Shown piece by piece: positions 21,572 to 33,155 of a DNA stretch of 64,000 nucleotides. The notes beneath the pieces were generated by a model, which saw nothing but the letters and a program-made list of their open reading frames with translations, was not told where the DNA came from and searched no databases. Origin of the DNA: Spongilla lacustris (taxonomy: Eukaryota; Porifera; Demospongiae; Spongillida; Spongillidae); contig OX442419.1 in the NCBI GenBank assembly GCA_949361645.1, forward strand, positions 2,255,028-2,319,027, given 5' to 3'. The number at the start of each line of letters is the position of its first letter. Position 1 is the stretch's first letter. The translations under genes were made by a program, and so were the position numbers.

Positions 21572-23514
21572 ATGTCGACACGAGCCAATTTCGATCCTCA
21601 GGTAAGACTTTGGTAGATCTCCAATGTACTCGCGCTACAATATTAATATATATAATATATATAATTATTGTATATATATATATCTCTCTCCCTGCACCCG
21701 CTTGGCATTTGATCATCTGCGGACGCACTGTTGTCTAAAGAGCGACGTTAAGAGCTCTGAAACTCAAATCACGCTGTGGACTGCTGCTGCTTATTTGCTG
21801 ATTTTCTTTGCCCATTGTGTCCAACCTGGTCAGAGTAATCTCGGTAAGTGCGCGCGTACAGGTACTGTATATCAGGCCGGCGCAAGTGGTTGGATCGGTA
21901 GGCTTATAGCCAGTGTGCGGGATTTGCAACAATCATAGCTTTTGGCGGCGCAGCTTCGCGTTCAAGTAGATAAAGTTTGCATTGACCAACGGGGGGGGGG
22001 GGGGGGGGGCGTGTCCAGCTGGGGCGCTTGTTGGCTTCTGGTGCAGATGCAAAAGCCCTTCATAGTAAACATGAGTGCTGCCACGAATTCAATTATCTCA
22101 CACACTGAATCTTCCTTCAAAATCAGCCACAAGTGCCTCAAAATAGTGAGCATCAAAGTGCCACTTTACACAAAGCCATCAACAGCATACCCTTGCAGCC
22201 TCCCTGTGTCTCGATGGTTGTAAAATCAGAAACATCAATCAGTACCATTCTCTGCCGGCAGCAAATTATACTGCTGAATGCTTGATACAGTCAAAAGCAG
22301 CATCTTTGCATGTGCAGCTCTCTGACTTTATTTCACACACACACGCACACATGTGCAAAATTACATATATTGTGACGTGTGTGTGTGTATATGTGTGTGT
22401 GTGTGTATGTGTGTGTGTGTGTGCACGCATGCGCGTCAACAATATACATGTATATGTATGTACATGTACGTGCATTTGTGTGGGTTTTTGTGCAGTCTTA
22501 ATGGAGCATGCAGCCACACTGGGAGGACTGGTAGCTTCTGCAGGATACTTGAGGGGCTGAAGACCCTGTTAGCAGTAGCTGATTCATTGGGCTGAAGACC
22601 CTGTTGCATGTAGCAGTAGCGGATTCATTGGGTTAGCAGTAGTGGATTGATTACCTGCTACATGTTCGCGTAGTGGAGATGTAATCCCGTCCGCTGCTGC
22701 TAACTGGTCCTGGGGCCGTGACTAGCCTTGACAAGGAGCTAAAGAATATATATCATGAAATTTGATATGTATGTCCACGGACGGTATAGGTAAATGGTTT
22801 TACATTGCAGTACGCGTTACAGAGAAATGCAATGTATCAAAATAAGTGCCACGCAAGTGTTGATTTTCTCAGAGCTTGTTTTATCTCACAAGCTTTTAGT
22901 TATTTAGATTGGATCTAAGCTGAACACATTCCATAACTAATTGCCGGACAATGGCATATCCCCAGTAACATTAAAAGTATTTTTCAACACATATCCCGAA
23001 CACCCGACATACATACATACATACATACATACATACATACATACATACATACATACATACATACATACATACATACATACATACATACATACATACATAC
23101 ATACATACATACATACATACATACATACATACATACATACATACATACATACATACATACATACATACATACATACATACATACATACATACATACATAC
23201 ATACATACATACATACATACATACATACATACATACATACATACATACATACATACATACATACATACATACATACATACATACATACATACATACATAC
23301 ATACATACATACATACATACATACATACATACATACATACATACATACATACATACATACATACATACATACATACATACATACATACATACATACATAC
23401 ATACATACATACATACATACATACATACATACATACATACATACATACATACATACATACATACATACATACATACATACATACATACATACATACATAC
23501 ATACATACATACAT

Positions 23515-23566
<52 letters not shown>

Positions 23567-23778
23567 CACATAAATTGTACCAAACAACACAAACATCTAT
23601 ACCCCACACACATACACTCCATTGTCTTGTATCCTATAACCTCCAACCATTTTGTGGGTTCTCTTAGAGAGGGCAGTAGTCAGTAGCAGGGCATATGATA
23701 CATTTTCAGTATTGTGCTTGCACTTGAGTATAATTATTTTCCACCGCTTACTACGAATGTACATCAAATCACTGACTT

Positions 23779-23811
<33 letters not shown>

Positions 23812-25898
23812 GCTGAGAATGGAGGCCCGTGTAAATCCCATAATCTGTGTGAGGTCTTCACCAATACATCAGAAGTTTGGTGAGTTCTGTTTTATATTGA
23901 GTCATTTGATCGCTAGTATTTATATACGTTCCTATACTCATGCACACATGTGCACATATGCACACACACACACACACAACATACATGCACACACCAACAT
24001 ACCCACACAGTCTGCCCCAGGTTCATCATCAAGATGGTTTACTTGATGCTAGCACCATTATAAAAGTGGCTGATTACATAATCCTAGCAGTGCTGGTGGT
24101 GGTAGCAGTGGTGGTTGTCATGGTGATGATGACAGTGGTACTGGTTACCATAGTGCTGATGTTGGCTTTGATACATATACATTATATACATCAAGAACCA
24201 GATGGGCGAGAGGTAAGTACTGTTTGTTGTTCATATGGTGTGCACCATTTAGAGTAGTTGTCAGGATTCACTTTCACCTCTTGTTTTGGGTCTTTCGCAA
24301 AGGCCTCAAATTAAGATACCTTTTAGACAAGTGTGTGGTATTCATGCACCTTTTGTGGTGTGCACCTTTTAGAGTAATGTGGTGTTCATATGCTGTGTAC
24401 TATTTAGTTGATATGCTGTGCACTTTTAATAGTATTGTGTGTACATGTATGTGTGTGCAGTGTGCATGTATGTATGCATGGTTACCATAAACATATTAAT
24501 TTATGTGGTAGGACTATCATAAAGCAGCTATTACACATTACTCCTACCACCTAAATGAATATGATATGGTAACCCTTTGCTTTGTGTGTTCTACTGGTGT
24601 AATTCAATGTGCACCACATTATATGGTGTTTAGTGCAATTAATTACTTTCAAATTAATAAGATGGGATACAAGTGTAAGTCACTTCACAAAGTCTGAGAA
24701 CAAATGACGACAATTGTTTTGCTGTGATATGTATAAGCTACTTCTAAAGTGATGTTTGCAATAATAACACTTACTCATTGCTTCCATACATCCCAAGGAG
24801 CCATGTGAGGAGTTCTGGCCTGCACCAGTGCAGGAAACAGGAGAGGTGAGCTGTATATAGAGTGTTGGTGTGTTGTGATGTATGTGTGTGTCGACATACA
24901 CATTGTAGTGTTTGGTAATGTTCTCTGTTGTGGGTTGAATTGCGTATTGATTTATATGCGTACATGTACTTGGCATGCTTTTAGGGTTAAGGGGACAGGC
25001 AGTAGGGGGCAGACAGTAGGGGGCAGGCAGTAGGGGGCAGGCAGTAGGGGGCAGACAGTAGGGGGCAGGCAGTAGGGGGCAGTAGGGGGCAGGCAGTAGC
25101 AGGGGGGCTAGTGCATGTGGAGGAATGGACATGCACACCACACACACATATGTCCTCATGACTGGTAGTGATATATTTGTCCCAACCTGCTGTAGTAGAC
25201 ATGAGCAGCTGCTGGTGGGGGGGAGGTGCCTGGTTTGTGTTGTGACCAGTCCATTTCCATTACCAGTTAAGGAATGTTAGAGCTCCCAGCATATTCAAAC
25301 TTGTTGAATCCTTCACCCTAGAGCAAACCTTGGGACATCTCCCGCATGTAGCTTTTGAATTTAATCAGCCATTCTGTACATGCTAGCTGATTAGTTCACA
25401 ATATGCAGGCCCGTACCCAGGGGGGGGTTTGAGGGGTTGGATCGAACCGCCCCCCCCCCCCCCTCCTCCTCCCCCCTTAAGTTAAGCCACACCTACTGTT
25501 TTAACTCGTATTGAATGTAATATTTCAATTGAAACCCGCTCGTATCCCCCCCCCCCCCCCCCGCTCGTATTTGGCGAAACCCCCCTTTCCAAAATCCTGC
25601 ACATGGACCTGATATGGATATGTAAACGGGGGTTGCTAATTGAACCACTGATCAGTTTTACATGAAGCACCCTATCCAGTACAAGTAACAGGCCAGTACT
25701 CGGAGTGTTTGTGTGTTGTGATGTACATGTGTGTCGAGATGTTCTTATGTGGTACGTGATGGTATGGGCGTATGTGTTGTGCATTTGTGTACTCATAAAT
25801 GATTATTGTACATGGACATGCTGTTTTAATACTATCATGTATTGATCCTTTTAGATCTCCGTGACATCATCAGAACTGGTTGTCTCAGTTACACACAT
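21572..25898 (+). CDS. Gene B: EGF-like single-pass membrane protein (partial model)
   Basis: Exon model: 21572-21601, 21753-21843, 23813-23879, 24011-24212, 24798-24845, 25855-25898, with all phases compatible (0, 1, 2, 0, 0, 2). Exons 1-2 encode [10 protein letters not shown] and a signal-like [12 protein letters not shown]. Exon 3 is a short EGF-like piece ([15 protein letters not shown]). Exon 4 holds a very long Val/Met-rich membrane segment ([14 protein letters not shown] and more) after ADYIILA. Exon 5 encodes an acidic juxtamembrane peptide ([16 protein letters not shown]). Exon 6 is 44 nt, the same length as in genes C and F. The exon 5 acceptor of the paralogue (CATACAG) has become CATACAT here, so a shifted CCCAAG acceptor is assumed. 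The 3' end was not found; the exon at 26866 may or may not belong. Receptor function is inference. Confidence 0.6.
22376..22425. repeat. (GT)n/(GTAT) microsatellite
   Basis: Short GT tract in the long second intron of gene B. Confidence 0.85.
23007..23563. repeat. (CATA)n tract ending in (CA)n
   Basis: About 525 bp of perfect CATA followed by about 32 bp of CA, in an intron of gene B. The roughly 200-residue Tyr/Ile/His and Met/Tyr/Val/Cys frames are artefacts. Confidence 0.99.
24234..24440 (+). repeat. GTGTGCACC-TTTTAGAGTA dispersed units, gene B copy
   Basis: Several copies of GTGCACC(A/T)TTTAGAGTA follow the transmembrane exon. The same units follow the transmembrane exon of gene C (40395-40600) and resume at 41230-41480, showing that intron as well as exon was duplicated. 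Confidence 0.75.
24985..25108. repeat. 14-bp minisatellite (GTAGGGGGCAGGCA)
   Basis: About eight units with AGACA/GGCA variants in an intron of gene B. Confidence 0.93.
25408..25612. other. GC-run-rich segment, possible decayed element
   Basis: Starts GGCCCGTACCCAGGGGGGG, holds two poly-C runs each followed by CGCTCGTAT or CCTCCTCC, and ends CCCCCCTTTCCAAAATCC. The G-run/C-run arrangement is what a palindromic transposon end leaves. Boundaries are not clear. Confidence 0.35.
25660..25760 (+). pseudogene. Decayed second copy of the gene B juxtamembrane exon and intron
   Basis: AGCACCCTATCCAGTACAAGTAACAGG followed by GAGTGTTTGTGTGTTGTGATGTA aligns with 24822-24885 (GCACCAGTGCAGGAAACAGG, then GAGTGTTGGTGTGTTGTGATGTA). 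The donor GT is lost. Confidence 0.55.
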
Positions 25899-25944
25899 GT
25901 AAGAAATAATTTCTTGCTCTCTTGTAATAGAGTTGGGACAAGCA

Positions 25945-26274
25945 AGGTACTAAGAGGTACATGTAGGTACTACCTCTTAGTACCTCTTAGCACCTCTTAG
26001 TACCTCTTAGTACCTCTTAGCACCTCTTAGTACCTCTTAGTACCTCTTAGTACCTCTTAGTACCACTTAGCACCTCTTAGTACCTAGGTACTACCTCTTA
26101 GTACCTCTTAGTACCTAGGTACTACCTCTTAGCACCTCTTAGTACCTAGGTACTACCTCTTAGTACCTCTTAGTACCTCTTAGCACCTCTTAGTACCTCT
26201 TAGTACCTCTTAGCACCTCTTAGTACCTCTTAGTACCTCTTAGTACCTACATGTACATAGGTCCTACCACTTAT
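25945..26274. repeat. 10-bp tandem repeat (TACCTCTTAG)
   Basis: About 30 units with TACC/CACC alternation and TAGGTAC insertions, located just after the last gene B exon modelled. Confidence 0.97.
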
Positions 26275-26865
26275 TATCTAGGCAGTCGAGCCTGTAGGCA
26301 AGGGGGTCCAGCTCGGAGTATATTATTCTAAAGTGTACTGTGTCAGCTCCAGGGTATTCTATATTAATGAGGTAGTATGTAAGATTTGCTTTCTCTGCTG
26401 TAGTGGACTTTCATTTTGGATAAAAAGTGGGACAAAGTAACCTTTGAAATCAGCACAGTTGATTGTTACTTAACAGATGATTGACGCTGCACCATGTACA
26501 TATTAGCATCTATGAGTAAAATACATTTAGTACCAGTCAGTACCTATGCGTTGCCCCAGCTGTTATAACTTGTCAACTAATGTCCCAACACGGGGGAGGG
26601 TCAGAAGGCAGATGTGCCCCCTCCTGTGTAAAGGGCAGAAGATTTTGAACAAGTACATGTATGTAAAACCTCATAGTTTTACGTAGATATTTCAGCGTTG
26701 CGCTCCATGTATGGGGCATTTCAAACATGCAATCAGTTGCTGACAAGAGACAAGGCCTACATGTTGCAGTTTTAATCTGTTTGACATACATGTATCATTA
26801 AGCCATTATTCATTTTTAGCCAAATCAACCTGGCCAGCCATGATTATTATGTAATTGTAATCCAG

Positions 26866-27014
26866 GAGCAGATCCAGCGATGGCAGGTTTGAAGCACCAC
26901 ATTCCTGAGCTAGTTAGGCTGCACCACATACAAGGGGGAGATAAAGTGATGGGCAAGGGTGGGGAAGGGAGTATCTTTCCCTGCAGTATGATTGTGCAGG
27001 ACATGCATACTAAA
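26866..27014 (+). CDS. Possible protein-kinase glycine-loop exon
   Basis: Acceptor ATCCAG precedes 26866 and donor GTGAGT follows 27014. The 149-nt exon is open in the phase 1 to 0 frame, 49 codons. It contains VMGKGGEGSIF, which fits the kinase GxGxxG loop, and ends QDMHTK just where VAVK would begin in a tyrosine kinase. The canonical aromatic after the third glycine and the VY pair are not kept. No later kinase exon (HRDL, DFG, APE) was seen by eye in the following 10 kb. Its entry phase does not match the preceding gene B exon. It may be the remnant of a receptor kinase from which the small genes derive. Confidence 0.35.
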
Positions 27015-27085
27015 GTGAGTACAAAAATGGCACACCGACAATTATTGTATGATTTCATACTATATGCACATATATGAATGATACT

Positions 27086-27402
27086 CCCCGCTGCCCCCAC
27101 ACACCCCAGCTGCCCCCACACCCCAGCTGCCCCCACACACCCCAGCTGTCCCACACCCCAGCTGCCCCCACACACCCCAGCTGCCCCCACACAGCTGCCC
27201 CCACACACCCCAGCTGCCCCCACACACCCCAGCTGCCCCCACACACCCCAGCTGCCCCCACACACCCCAGCTGTCCCACACACACCCCAGCTGCCCCCAC
27301 ACATCCCAGCTGCCCCCACACACCCCAGCTGCCCCCACACACCCCAGCTGCCCCCACACACCCCAGCTGCCCCCACACCCCAGCTGCCCCACACACCCCA
27401 TG
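27086..27402. repeat. 19-bp minisatellite (CCCCCACACACCCCAGCTG)
   Basis: About 17 units with 2-bp and 4-bp length variants. The Pro/Thr/Ala and Gly/Trp/Val frames are repeat products. Confidence 0.97.
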
Positions 27403-27409
27403 CATGGCC

Positions 27410-28035
27410 ACCACTGTGAACATGGACCCATATGTGGCCAGGACTATAAATACTAGTTTATACTGGAGCTAGCTTTATTATTATTATTATTATTTTAGGG
27501 AAAAGTGGTTGGGCTAAAAGCCCTATCATCCTGACCATTTGTGCCAGGTCTGCTGTAGCACTGTGCACACAATTATTGACCTCAGGCATATAACATACAT
27601 TGTACTTGTTGTTCCTTCCCTATCACATGCTGCAGCTTGAGACAACCACCACTGAGGAATGCTAGAAGGAGCACCCTTGTTCCAAATACCTTCAATGCAG
27701 ATGTTCATGTAGGTTGTAGCGCGACATATTACAAAGTGCAAAATCAACTTATTTTGTTATCCAGGTTTGAAGTTGACAATTGGCAGTGGGGGCTCAGTGT
27801 GTTAGCTGCAAACTGTTACTGTGCTATGCAACTGAATTTTATTGCTGCAATATTTATGCTTCCTTGTGATGTATGTGAAATAGCATTGCTTTTCTAAGCT
27901 ACCAGTACTCATATGGCTGCAGTTGGGTTTGCTGGTCTCTTATCCCCAAATATAGGTCTGGGGACCTGCATTATTGGGATATGCAACATGCACACACACT
28001 GTCTGCTCTGTTAATGGGTGTGGTTACTGTTCATG
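27410..28035. other. No gene seen
   Basis: Unique sequence with a short (ATT)n run at 27475-27495. An open frame at 27637-27897 has no family resemblance or splice context that I can defend. Confidence 0.45.
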
Positions 28036-28039
28036 AGGT

Positions 28040-28200
28040 GTTGGCACAAAGGTGAACTGTTCTCCAATGGTACACATCTCTAGTGAGGGCCAATTACAGC
28101 CGACATATCTGAAACGTCCGCTTACAAGATAACAGATTGATTATAGTCTTTTCACCACTTCCTCATAACAGTGAATAGATGTCCAACTCCACCTTTATAC
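28040..28200 (+). pseudogene. Decayed copy of the 14.3-kb ectodomain exon
   Basis: GAACTGTTCTCCAATGGTAC matches the copy near 600 (minus). GTGAGGGCCAA and CGCTTACAAGATAACAG correspond to GTGAGGGCCAACTGG and CAGCTTACAAGACAACAG in 14326-14518. Stops interrupt the frame. Confidence 0.55.
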
Positions 28201-28499
28201 TTGATGGCCTTCCGAGCAAGAAGCCCATAGTTGGGGTATGCATTTGTGGGGGGTGGGGAAGTGAGGAGCCTGGGGATGATGTGTAGCAGCACCTGTTGGT
28301 GGGCTACAACTAGAGACCTGTAGGGCCCTGGAGAGGGAAATGATTATAAGTCATGTGATTCTATTCTAACAGTATGTAGTGGAGGACTAGGTGTGGAGGG
28401 GGTATGCATGTCTGCATGAGGTCTGTTTCAACAGTAAATCACAAAACCTTTTGGTAAGGTGTTGTTCAACTGGGTACTGTGTTCACTTTAATAGGATAC

Positions 28500-28670
28500 A
28501 TGAGGGTAGGGCATGTGGAACATTGTGTGGTATGCACACCATTGTATGCACATGGAACACTGTGTGGTGTAAACACCACTGTATGCACTGTGTGGTGTAA
28601 ACACCATTGTACGCACATGGATCATTACTGTACACACCATTGTATGCACATGGAACATTGTGTGCTGTGT
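28500..28670. repeat. Imperfect tandem repeat (GGAACA(T/C)TGTGTGGTGT...)
   Basis: About four diverged units of 35-60 bp containing ACACCA(C/T)TGTATGCAC. Confidence 0.8.
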
Positions 28671-28737
28671 AAGCAATAATATATTAGTGCATATTCATGT
28701 TTGCATGGACATTTTATATGCACTCAGCCATTATATG

Positions 28738-28908
28738 TGTGTATGTATGTACATGTATGTATGTGTGTGTGTATGTATGTATGTATGTATGTATGTATGT
28801 ATGTATGTATGTATGTATGTATGTATGTATGTATGTATGTATGTATGTATGTATGTATGTATGTATGTATGTATGTATGTATGTATGTATGTATGTATGT
28901 ATGTATGT
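28738..28908. repeat. (GTAT)n microsatellite
   Basis: About 140 bp of perfect GTAT after a short mixed lead. Confidence 0.98.
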
Positions 28909-28959
28909 AGACTTCATATTTCCATGTGTCTTTGCACACCATCATATGGTCAGTGGTAT

Positions 28960-29220
28960 GGCAACAGCAATGTCATTACAATACTTGGGTGTGTGGTTTA
29001 CTCACCCCCTATCTACGTGTCCATGACAATCAGCTGCAATAGGGTGTTGAGGAGGACAGGCCCAATGTGTACAGGTGTTCTCCAGGAGTACATCATCAAT
29101 GGACCTCCAGTCCCCCTGAAATGGCAGTATTTTGCATTAGAGGCAGGTGTTAGTAGCATTTACCCTGGCTTCAAGGTGGACGGCTGTACTTTGTACAATG
29201 CAAACTGTCTATGTGGTGTA
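28960..29220 (+). CDS. Cache-like extracellular domain exon (fragment)
   Basis: An open frame encodes YVSMTISCNRVLRR, TGVLQEYIINGPPVPL and then KWQYFALEAGVSSIYPG. The WQYF...GV...YPG pattern is the signature region of Cache domains in VWA-and-Cache proteins and calcium-channel alpha-2/delta subunits (established family knowledge). The conserved YDPR.RPWY segment that should follow is absent. Instead the frame runs into a 17-bp satellite and stops. Splice ends are uncertain. I read it as one exon, possibly truncated by satellite growth. Confidence 0.4.
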
Positions 29221-29628
29221 GTGTGTCCCCTGGTGTAGTGTGTCCCCTGGTGTAGTGTGTCCCCTGGTGTAGTGTGTCCCCTGGTGTAGTGTGTCCCCTG
29301 GTGTAGTGTGTCCCCTGGTGTAGTGTGTCCCCTGGTGTAGTGTGTCCCCTGGTGTAGTGTGTCCCCTGGTGTAGTGTGTCCCCTGGTGTAGTGTGTCCCC
29401 TGGTGTAGTGTGTCCCCTGGTGTAGTGTGTCCCCTGGTGTAGTGTGTCCCCTGGTGTAGTGTGTCCCCTGGTGTAGTGTGTCCCCTGGTGTAGTGTGTCC
29501 CCTGGTGTAGTGTGTCCCCTGGTGTAGTGTGTCCCCTGGTGTAGTGTGTCCCCTGGTGTAGTGTGTCCCCTGGTGTAGTGTGTCCCCTGGTGTAGTGTGT
29601 CCCCTGGTGTAGTGTGTCCCCTGGTGTA
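29214..29628. repeat. 17-bp satellite (TGTCCCCTGGTGTAGTG)
   Basis: About 24 virtually identical units. Because 3 x 17 = 51, frames stay open only by chance of the unit. Confidence 0.99.
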
Positions 29629-29724
29629 TTTTCTGTTTGGGATGCTTAATGGACGACAAATAATAACATTATGAACAAGAGAAATGGTCAGTGATATATG
29701 TCACATCATTAATGGGGCCCATGT

Positions 29725-29888
29725 TTACACATTTGCCTGAAAAGTGTCAGACCACATAACACAGTACACTGTCAGTACATAACACACTACATAGCATAAC
29801 TGAAAGGCTTCATGGTGTAATGGTCCTTGGAGACTTTGAGGACCATAATAAGTGTTTGTACTTTGTTGTTCCATCACCCTGCAGTGAG

Positions 29889-29926
<38 letters not shown>

Positions 29927-29950
29927 AGGGAGGGGGGGAGGGGGGGGAGG

Positions 29951-29987
<37 letters not shown>

Positions 29988-30032
29988 AGGGAGGGAGGGG
30001 GAGGGAGGGAGGGAGGGAGGGAGAGAGAGAGT

Positions 30033-30121
<89 letters not shown>

Positions 30122-30410
30122 GACCAAACTGAGCTAAGTGTTTACTTTGGCAATGATCAAAGATAAGTGGATGAACAAAGGAACTACATGTATTGGAGAA
30201 TGGCATGCAGGATGCACCTCAACAGCTCAGCTTCTCCAGACAGATGGAAGAAGAAGCCAAGTTATATTAAGGGGAGCACCATGGTAACCAACAATGGTAT
30301 AATTGAATTATATGATTAAGTGGTTGGGGATTTTTGCTAATGTAGGTGTACTGTACACATACACACTTATACACATAACATAGAAGGTTTGGTACTGGTC
30401 CATGTGCCAT
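29725..30410 (-). pseudogene. Module F: cytoplasmic-tail exons of the gene A family
   Basis: Three minus-strand exons parallel gene A. 30410-30367 (44 nt, phase 0 to 2; MAHGPVPNLLC) aligns with A exon 3873-3827. 29878-29800 (79 nt, phase 2 to 0; EQQSTNTYYGPQSLQGP) aligns with A's EQQSTDTCGTQSLQDP. 29736-29725 encodes ANV and a stop, like A's ANME stop. The donor after 29800 reads TTATGC where A has GTATGT, so normal splicing is doubtful. A possible further upstream exon near 30490-30545 is weak. No membrane or signal exon was found before the foldback element at 32.1 kb. Confidence 0.5.
29890..30119. repeat. (GA)n/(GGGA)n purine tract
   Basis: 230 bp with no pyrimidine except the TGAGTGAG interruptions, in the intron between the first two F exons. 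Confidence 0.97.
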
Positions 30411-30598
30411 CTGTGGAGCTTTACACCTCAGTACAAAATTTATGCCCCCTCCCCTATCCAGTTCCAATGTGCCAGACTTTTGTGTCCATTAAGGTACTGC
30501 AGTGGTGGTGTCCTCCACATGACCAGTGCTATTATTCACTTTGGTCCCTGACATCTACACTGGTAATCCAGTGATGTGTTTTACATTTTCAAACCAAT

Positions 30599-30606
30599 TG
30601 TGTGTG

Positions 30607-30663
<57 letters not shown>

Positions 30664-30794
30664 TGTGTTTGTGTTTGTGTGTTTGTGTGTGTGTTTGTGT
30701 GTGTTTGTGTGTTTGTGTGTGTTTGTGTGTGTGTGTGTGTGTTTGTGTGTTTGTGTGTGTGTTTGTGTGTGTGTGTGTTTGTGTGTGTGTGTTG
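30599..30794. repeat. (GT)n with TTTG interruptions
   Basis: About 195 bp ending 7 bp before the foldback element. Confidence 0.97.
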
Positions 30795-30800
30795 TGACTA

Positions 30801-32124
30801 CAGTGCATAACATGCTAGTTGATGATAAAATTTTTTGCATCACTTTTACATTTGAGTGGACTTTTTAACAACATGGTTTGGGATATTCAAAATCTAATTA
30901 CAGAATATTGTTTATGCATCATCTGGCATTAAAAGTACAAAACCACAACCGCTCACGTGACTTCCTGATTGCATAGCGTTTCATTTTCAGTAACTACCCT
31001 AAATAAGTGGTTTTTAAGGGATTTCTCCACTGTTAAATACTGGATTGCGCTGAAATTCGCTGGCGTAAAACACGTTTGTAGCACAGTGTTCGGTATGTAA
31101 GTGTAGCATGGCCCCTTATCGAAAACTACCGAGTCCGATTTCGAATGCGGGAAACAGTTTCCGTATTGGCATCCTTTAAGGACAGATTTTAGAGGGAATT
31201 GTGCTTAGTATGGAGTTTCGTTGCGTGCGCGATCTGAGGTCCCAGGATCAGCTAGTAGATAGCAAAATGATGGTTGAATCCAAGGCAGTTGCATTCGTGA
31301 CTTTACTGATGGTTTGGCAGCGAATAGAAAGCCTCTAAGTCGGAGGATGAAAAAAAGTCGGCCATATACAATGAATAACATTAAAAAGTTGACGTCATTG
31401 TATTTTGTGGGAGTGGTGATCAAGTCGACAACGGTTCTTTTCCTCTTCAGAAGTGCCCAAATAGGTGATGATGCTTCCTACATCTAATTTATCGCCCGCT
31501 TGTGGTCTCCAGCAGGGTTTGGTTCTGAAAAGAACGTTACCACTCCCACTTTTCAGCCAATGACGTCAACTCTATAATGTTATTCATTGTATATGGCCGA
31601 CTTTTTTTCATCCTCCGACTTTGAGGCTTTCTATTCGCTGACAAATCATCAGTAAAGTCACGAATGCAACTGCCTTGGATTCAAACATCATTTTACTATC
31701 TACTAGGTTATCCTGGGACCTCAGATCGCGCACGCAACGAAACTCCATACTAAGCACAATTCCCTCTAAAATCTGTCCTTAAAGGATGCCAATACGGAAA
31801 CTGTTTCCCGCATTCGAAATCGGACACGGTAGTTTTCGATAAGGGGCCATGTTACACTTACACACCGAATTTCAGCGCAATCCAGCATGTAACGGTGGAG
31901 AAATCCCTTAAAAACCACTTATTTAGGGTAGTTACTGAAAATGAAACGCTATGCAATCAGGAAGTCACGTGAGCAGTTGTGGTTTTGCACTTTTAATGTC
32001 AGATGATGCATAAATAATATTCTGTAATTAGATTTTGGATATACCAAACCATGTTGTTAAAAAGTCCACTCAAATGTAAAAGTGATGCAAAAAAATTTAT
32101 CATCAACTAGCATGTTATGCACTG
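30801..32124. mobile_element. Tc1/mariner-type foldback element, 1324 bp
   Basis: Two long inverted arms (about 600 bp each) start CAGTGCATAACATGCTAG and end with the reverse complement, and both ends are flanked by TA (30799-30800, 32125-32126). CAGT termini and a TA target site are the hallmark of the Tc1/mariner superfamily. Arms differ at scattered positions and by small indels, so this is not an assembly echo. A unique centre near 31440-31540 is also partly inverted. No transposase frame remains, so it would depend on an autonomous relative. Confidence 0.85.
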
Positions 32125-32580
32125 TACAATGTATTTTAAAATATGGTTGCCAACAAATTGGTCCTAAGCAACCACCACTTGCACTGTGGTTGCCAACAAA
32201 TTCATAACATTGTGCATGAAAACATACATATGCGCAAATGTACTTGTGCGTGTGCTCACACACGTGCACACACACATCCTACCTCGTAGCACGTTGTAAC
32301 CCACATTGCCATGGTAACCAAAACATGTAAAAAGAACCTTTATGGAGTAGGGAATGGTATTCAGATACTGTGCACATGTGAACGGCATACTATAATATTA
32401 TATGAGTTACGTTACGTAACTTTACGTAACTTACCTGAGTAAGGTAAGTTTGATATGCTTTGTATGATATGCCTGCTGGTCAAGCCAATTTTGAAGCAGT
32501 GGTCATCACAAATGTTATCTTTATATAACAAACACACAAAAGCTTAGTACATCAGCTGCAAACCTATTTACTGGAAAAAA

Positions 32581-32640
32581 TTTATATATATATAATATTA
32601 TATAATTATATATATATATAATTATAATTATTGTGTCTTG
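32581..32640. repeat. AT-rich (TATA)n tract
   Basis: Short TATATA/AATTAT run about 160 bp upstream of the gene C TATA box. Confidence 0.85.
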
Positions 32641-32793
32641 GTAAGCGACACGAAGCTACGAGATCGGCTGGTAGCTGTACGACGATTGCAGTAGATATAT
32701 AAGTACAACACTTATTCAATAATAAATGCACGTGATGCTGTCTGATATTAATTACATAAACTATTATTATTATCCTGCTACTATGTAGGCTTC

Positions 32794-32800
32794 TATAAAA
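32794..32800 (+). promoter_or_regulatory. TATA box of gene C
   Basis: TATAAAA, 53 nt before the ATG at 32847. CAATGG follows at nearly the same offset as in gene B. Confidence 0.7.
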
Positions 32801-32846
32801 CCTCAATGGATGTACCAGATTTCCACTACTTATTTCGACATGCAAG

Positions 32847-33155
32847 ATGTCGATCTCAAAGGCGCAAGCCAATCTTGATACTCAGGTAAGGCTTTGGCAG
32901 GTCTCCACTGTAATATCGCTACAATATCTCTCTCTCTCCCTGCACCATCTCACCTCTCCCTGCACCATCTCACCTCGCCCTTCTTGGCCTTTGATCATAT
33001 GTGGACGCTAAAGAGCTGGTGGCGCCTTCTGGGTGCTAAGTGGATTAATAGTTCTGAAGCTGCAATTACTCAAATCACGGCTGCTGCTAGTGCTGCTGCA
33101 GCTGCTATCGCCCTACGTTTGCTGGTTTTCTACTTTCTTTGTGTGTTTGTAGAAG
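32847..33155 (+). CDS. Gene C, 5' part: signal-peptide exons
   Basis: Exons 32847-32885 (13 codons, CAG-GTAAGG donor, phase 0) and 33041-33155 (38 codons, phase 1 donor GTATGT) join in frame. The second begins WINSSEAAITQ and continues into an Ala-rich hydrophobic stretch ending LLVFYFLCVFVEG, a plausible signal peptide. Intron 1 aligns with that of gene B (GGCTTTGGCAGGTCTCCA, CTCTCTCCCTGCACC). Whether it connects to the transmembrane exon at 40.1 kb is inferred from strand, order and family pattern. No ectodomain exon was identified between them. Confidence 0.55.

Noticed and set aside
22937..23609. MYVC- and YIHT-repeat proteins of about 200 residues
   Set aside because: Translation of (CATA)n; no coding evidence outside the repeat.
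29171..29659. 162-residue protein with a 17-residue period
   Set aside because: The period equals three 17-bp satellite units; not a gene.
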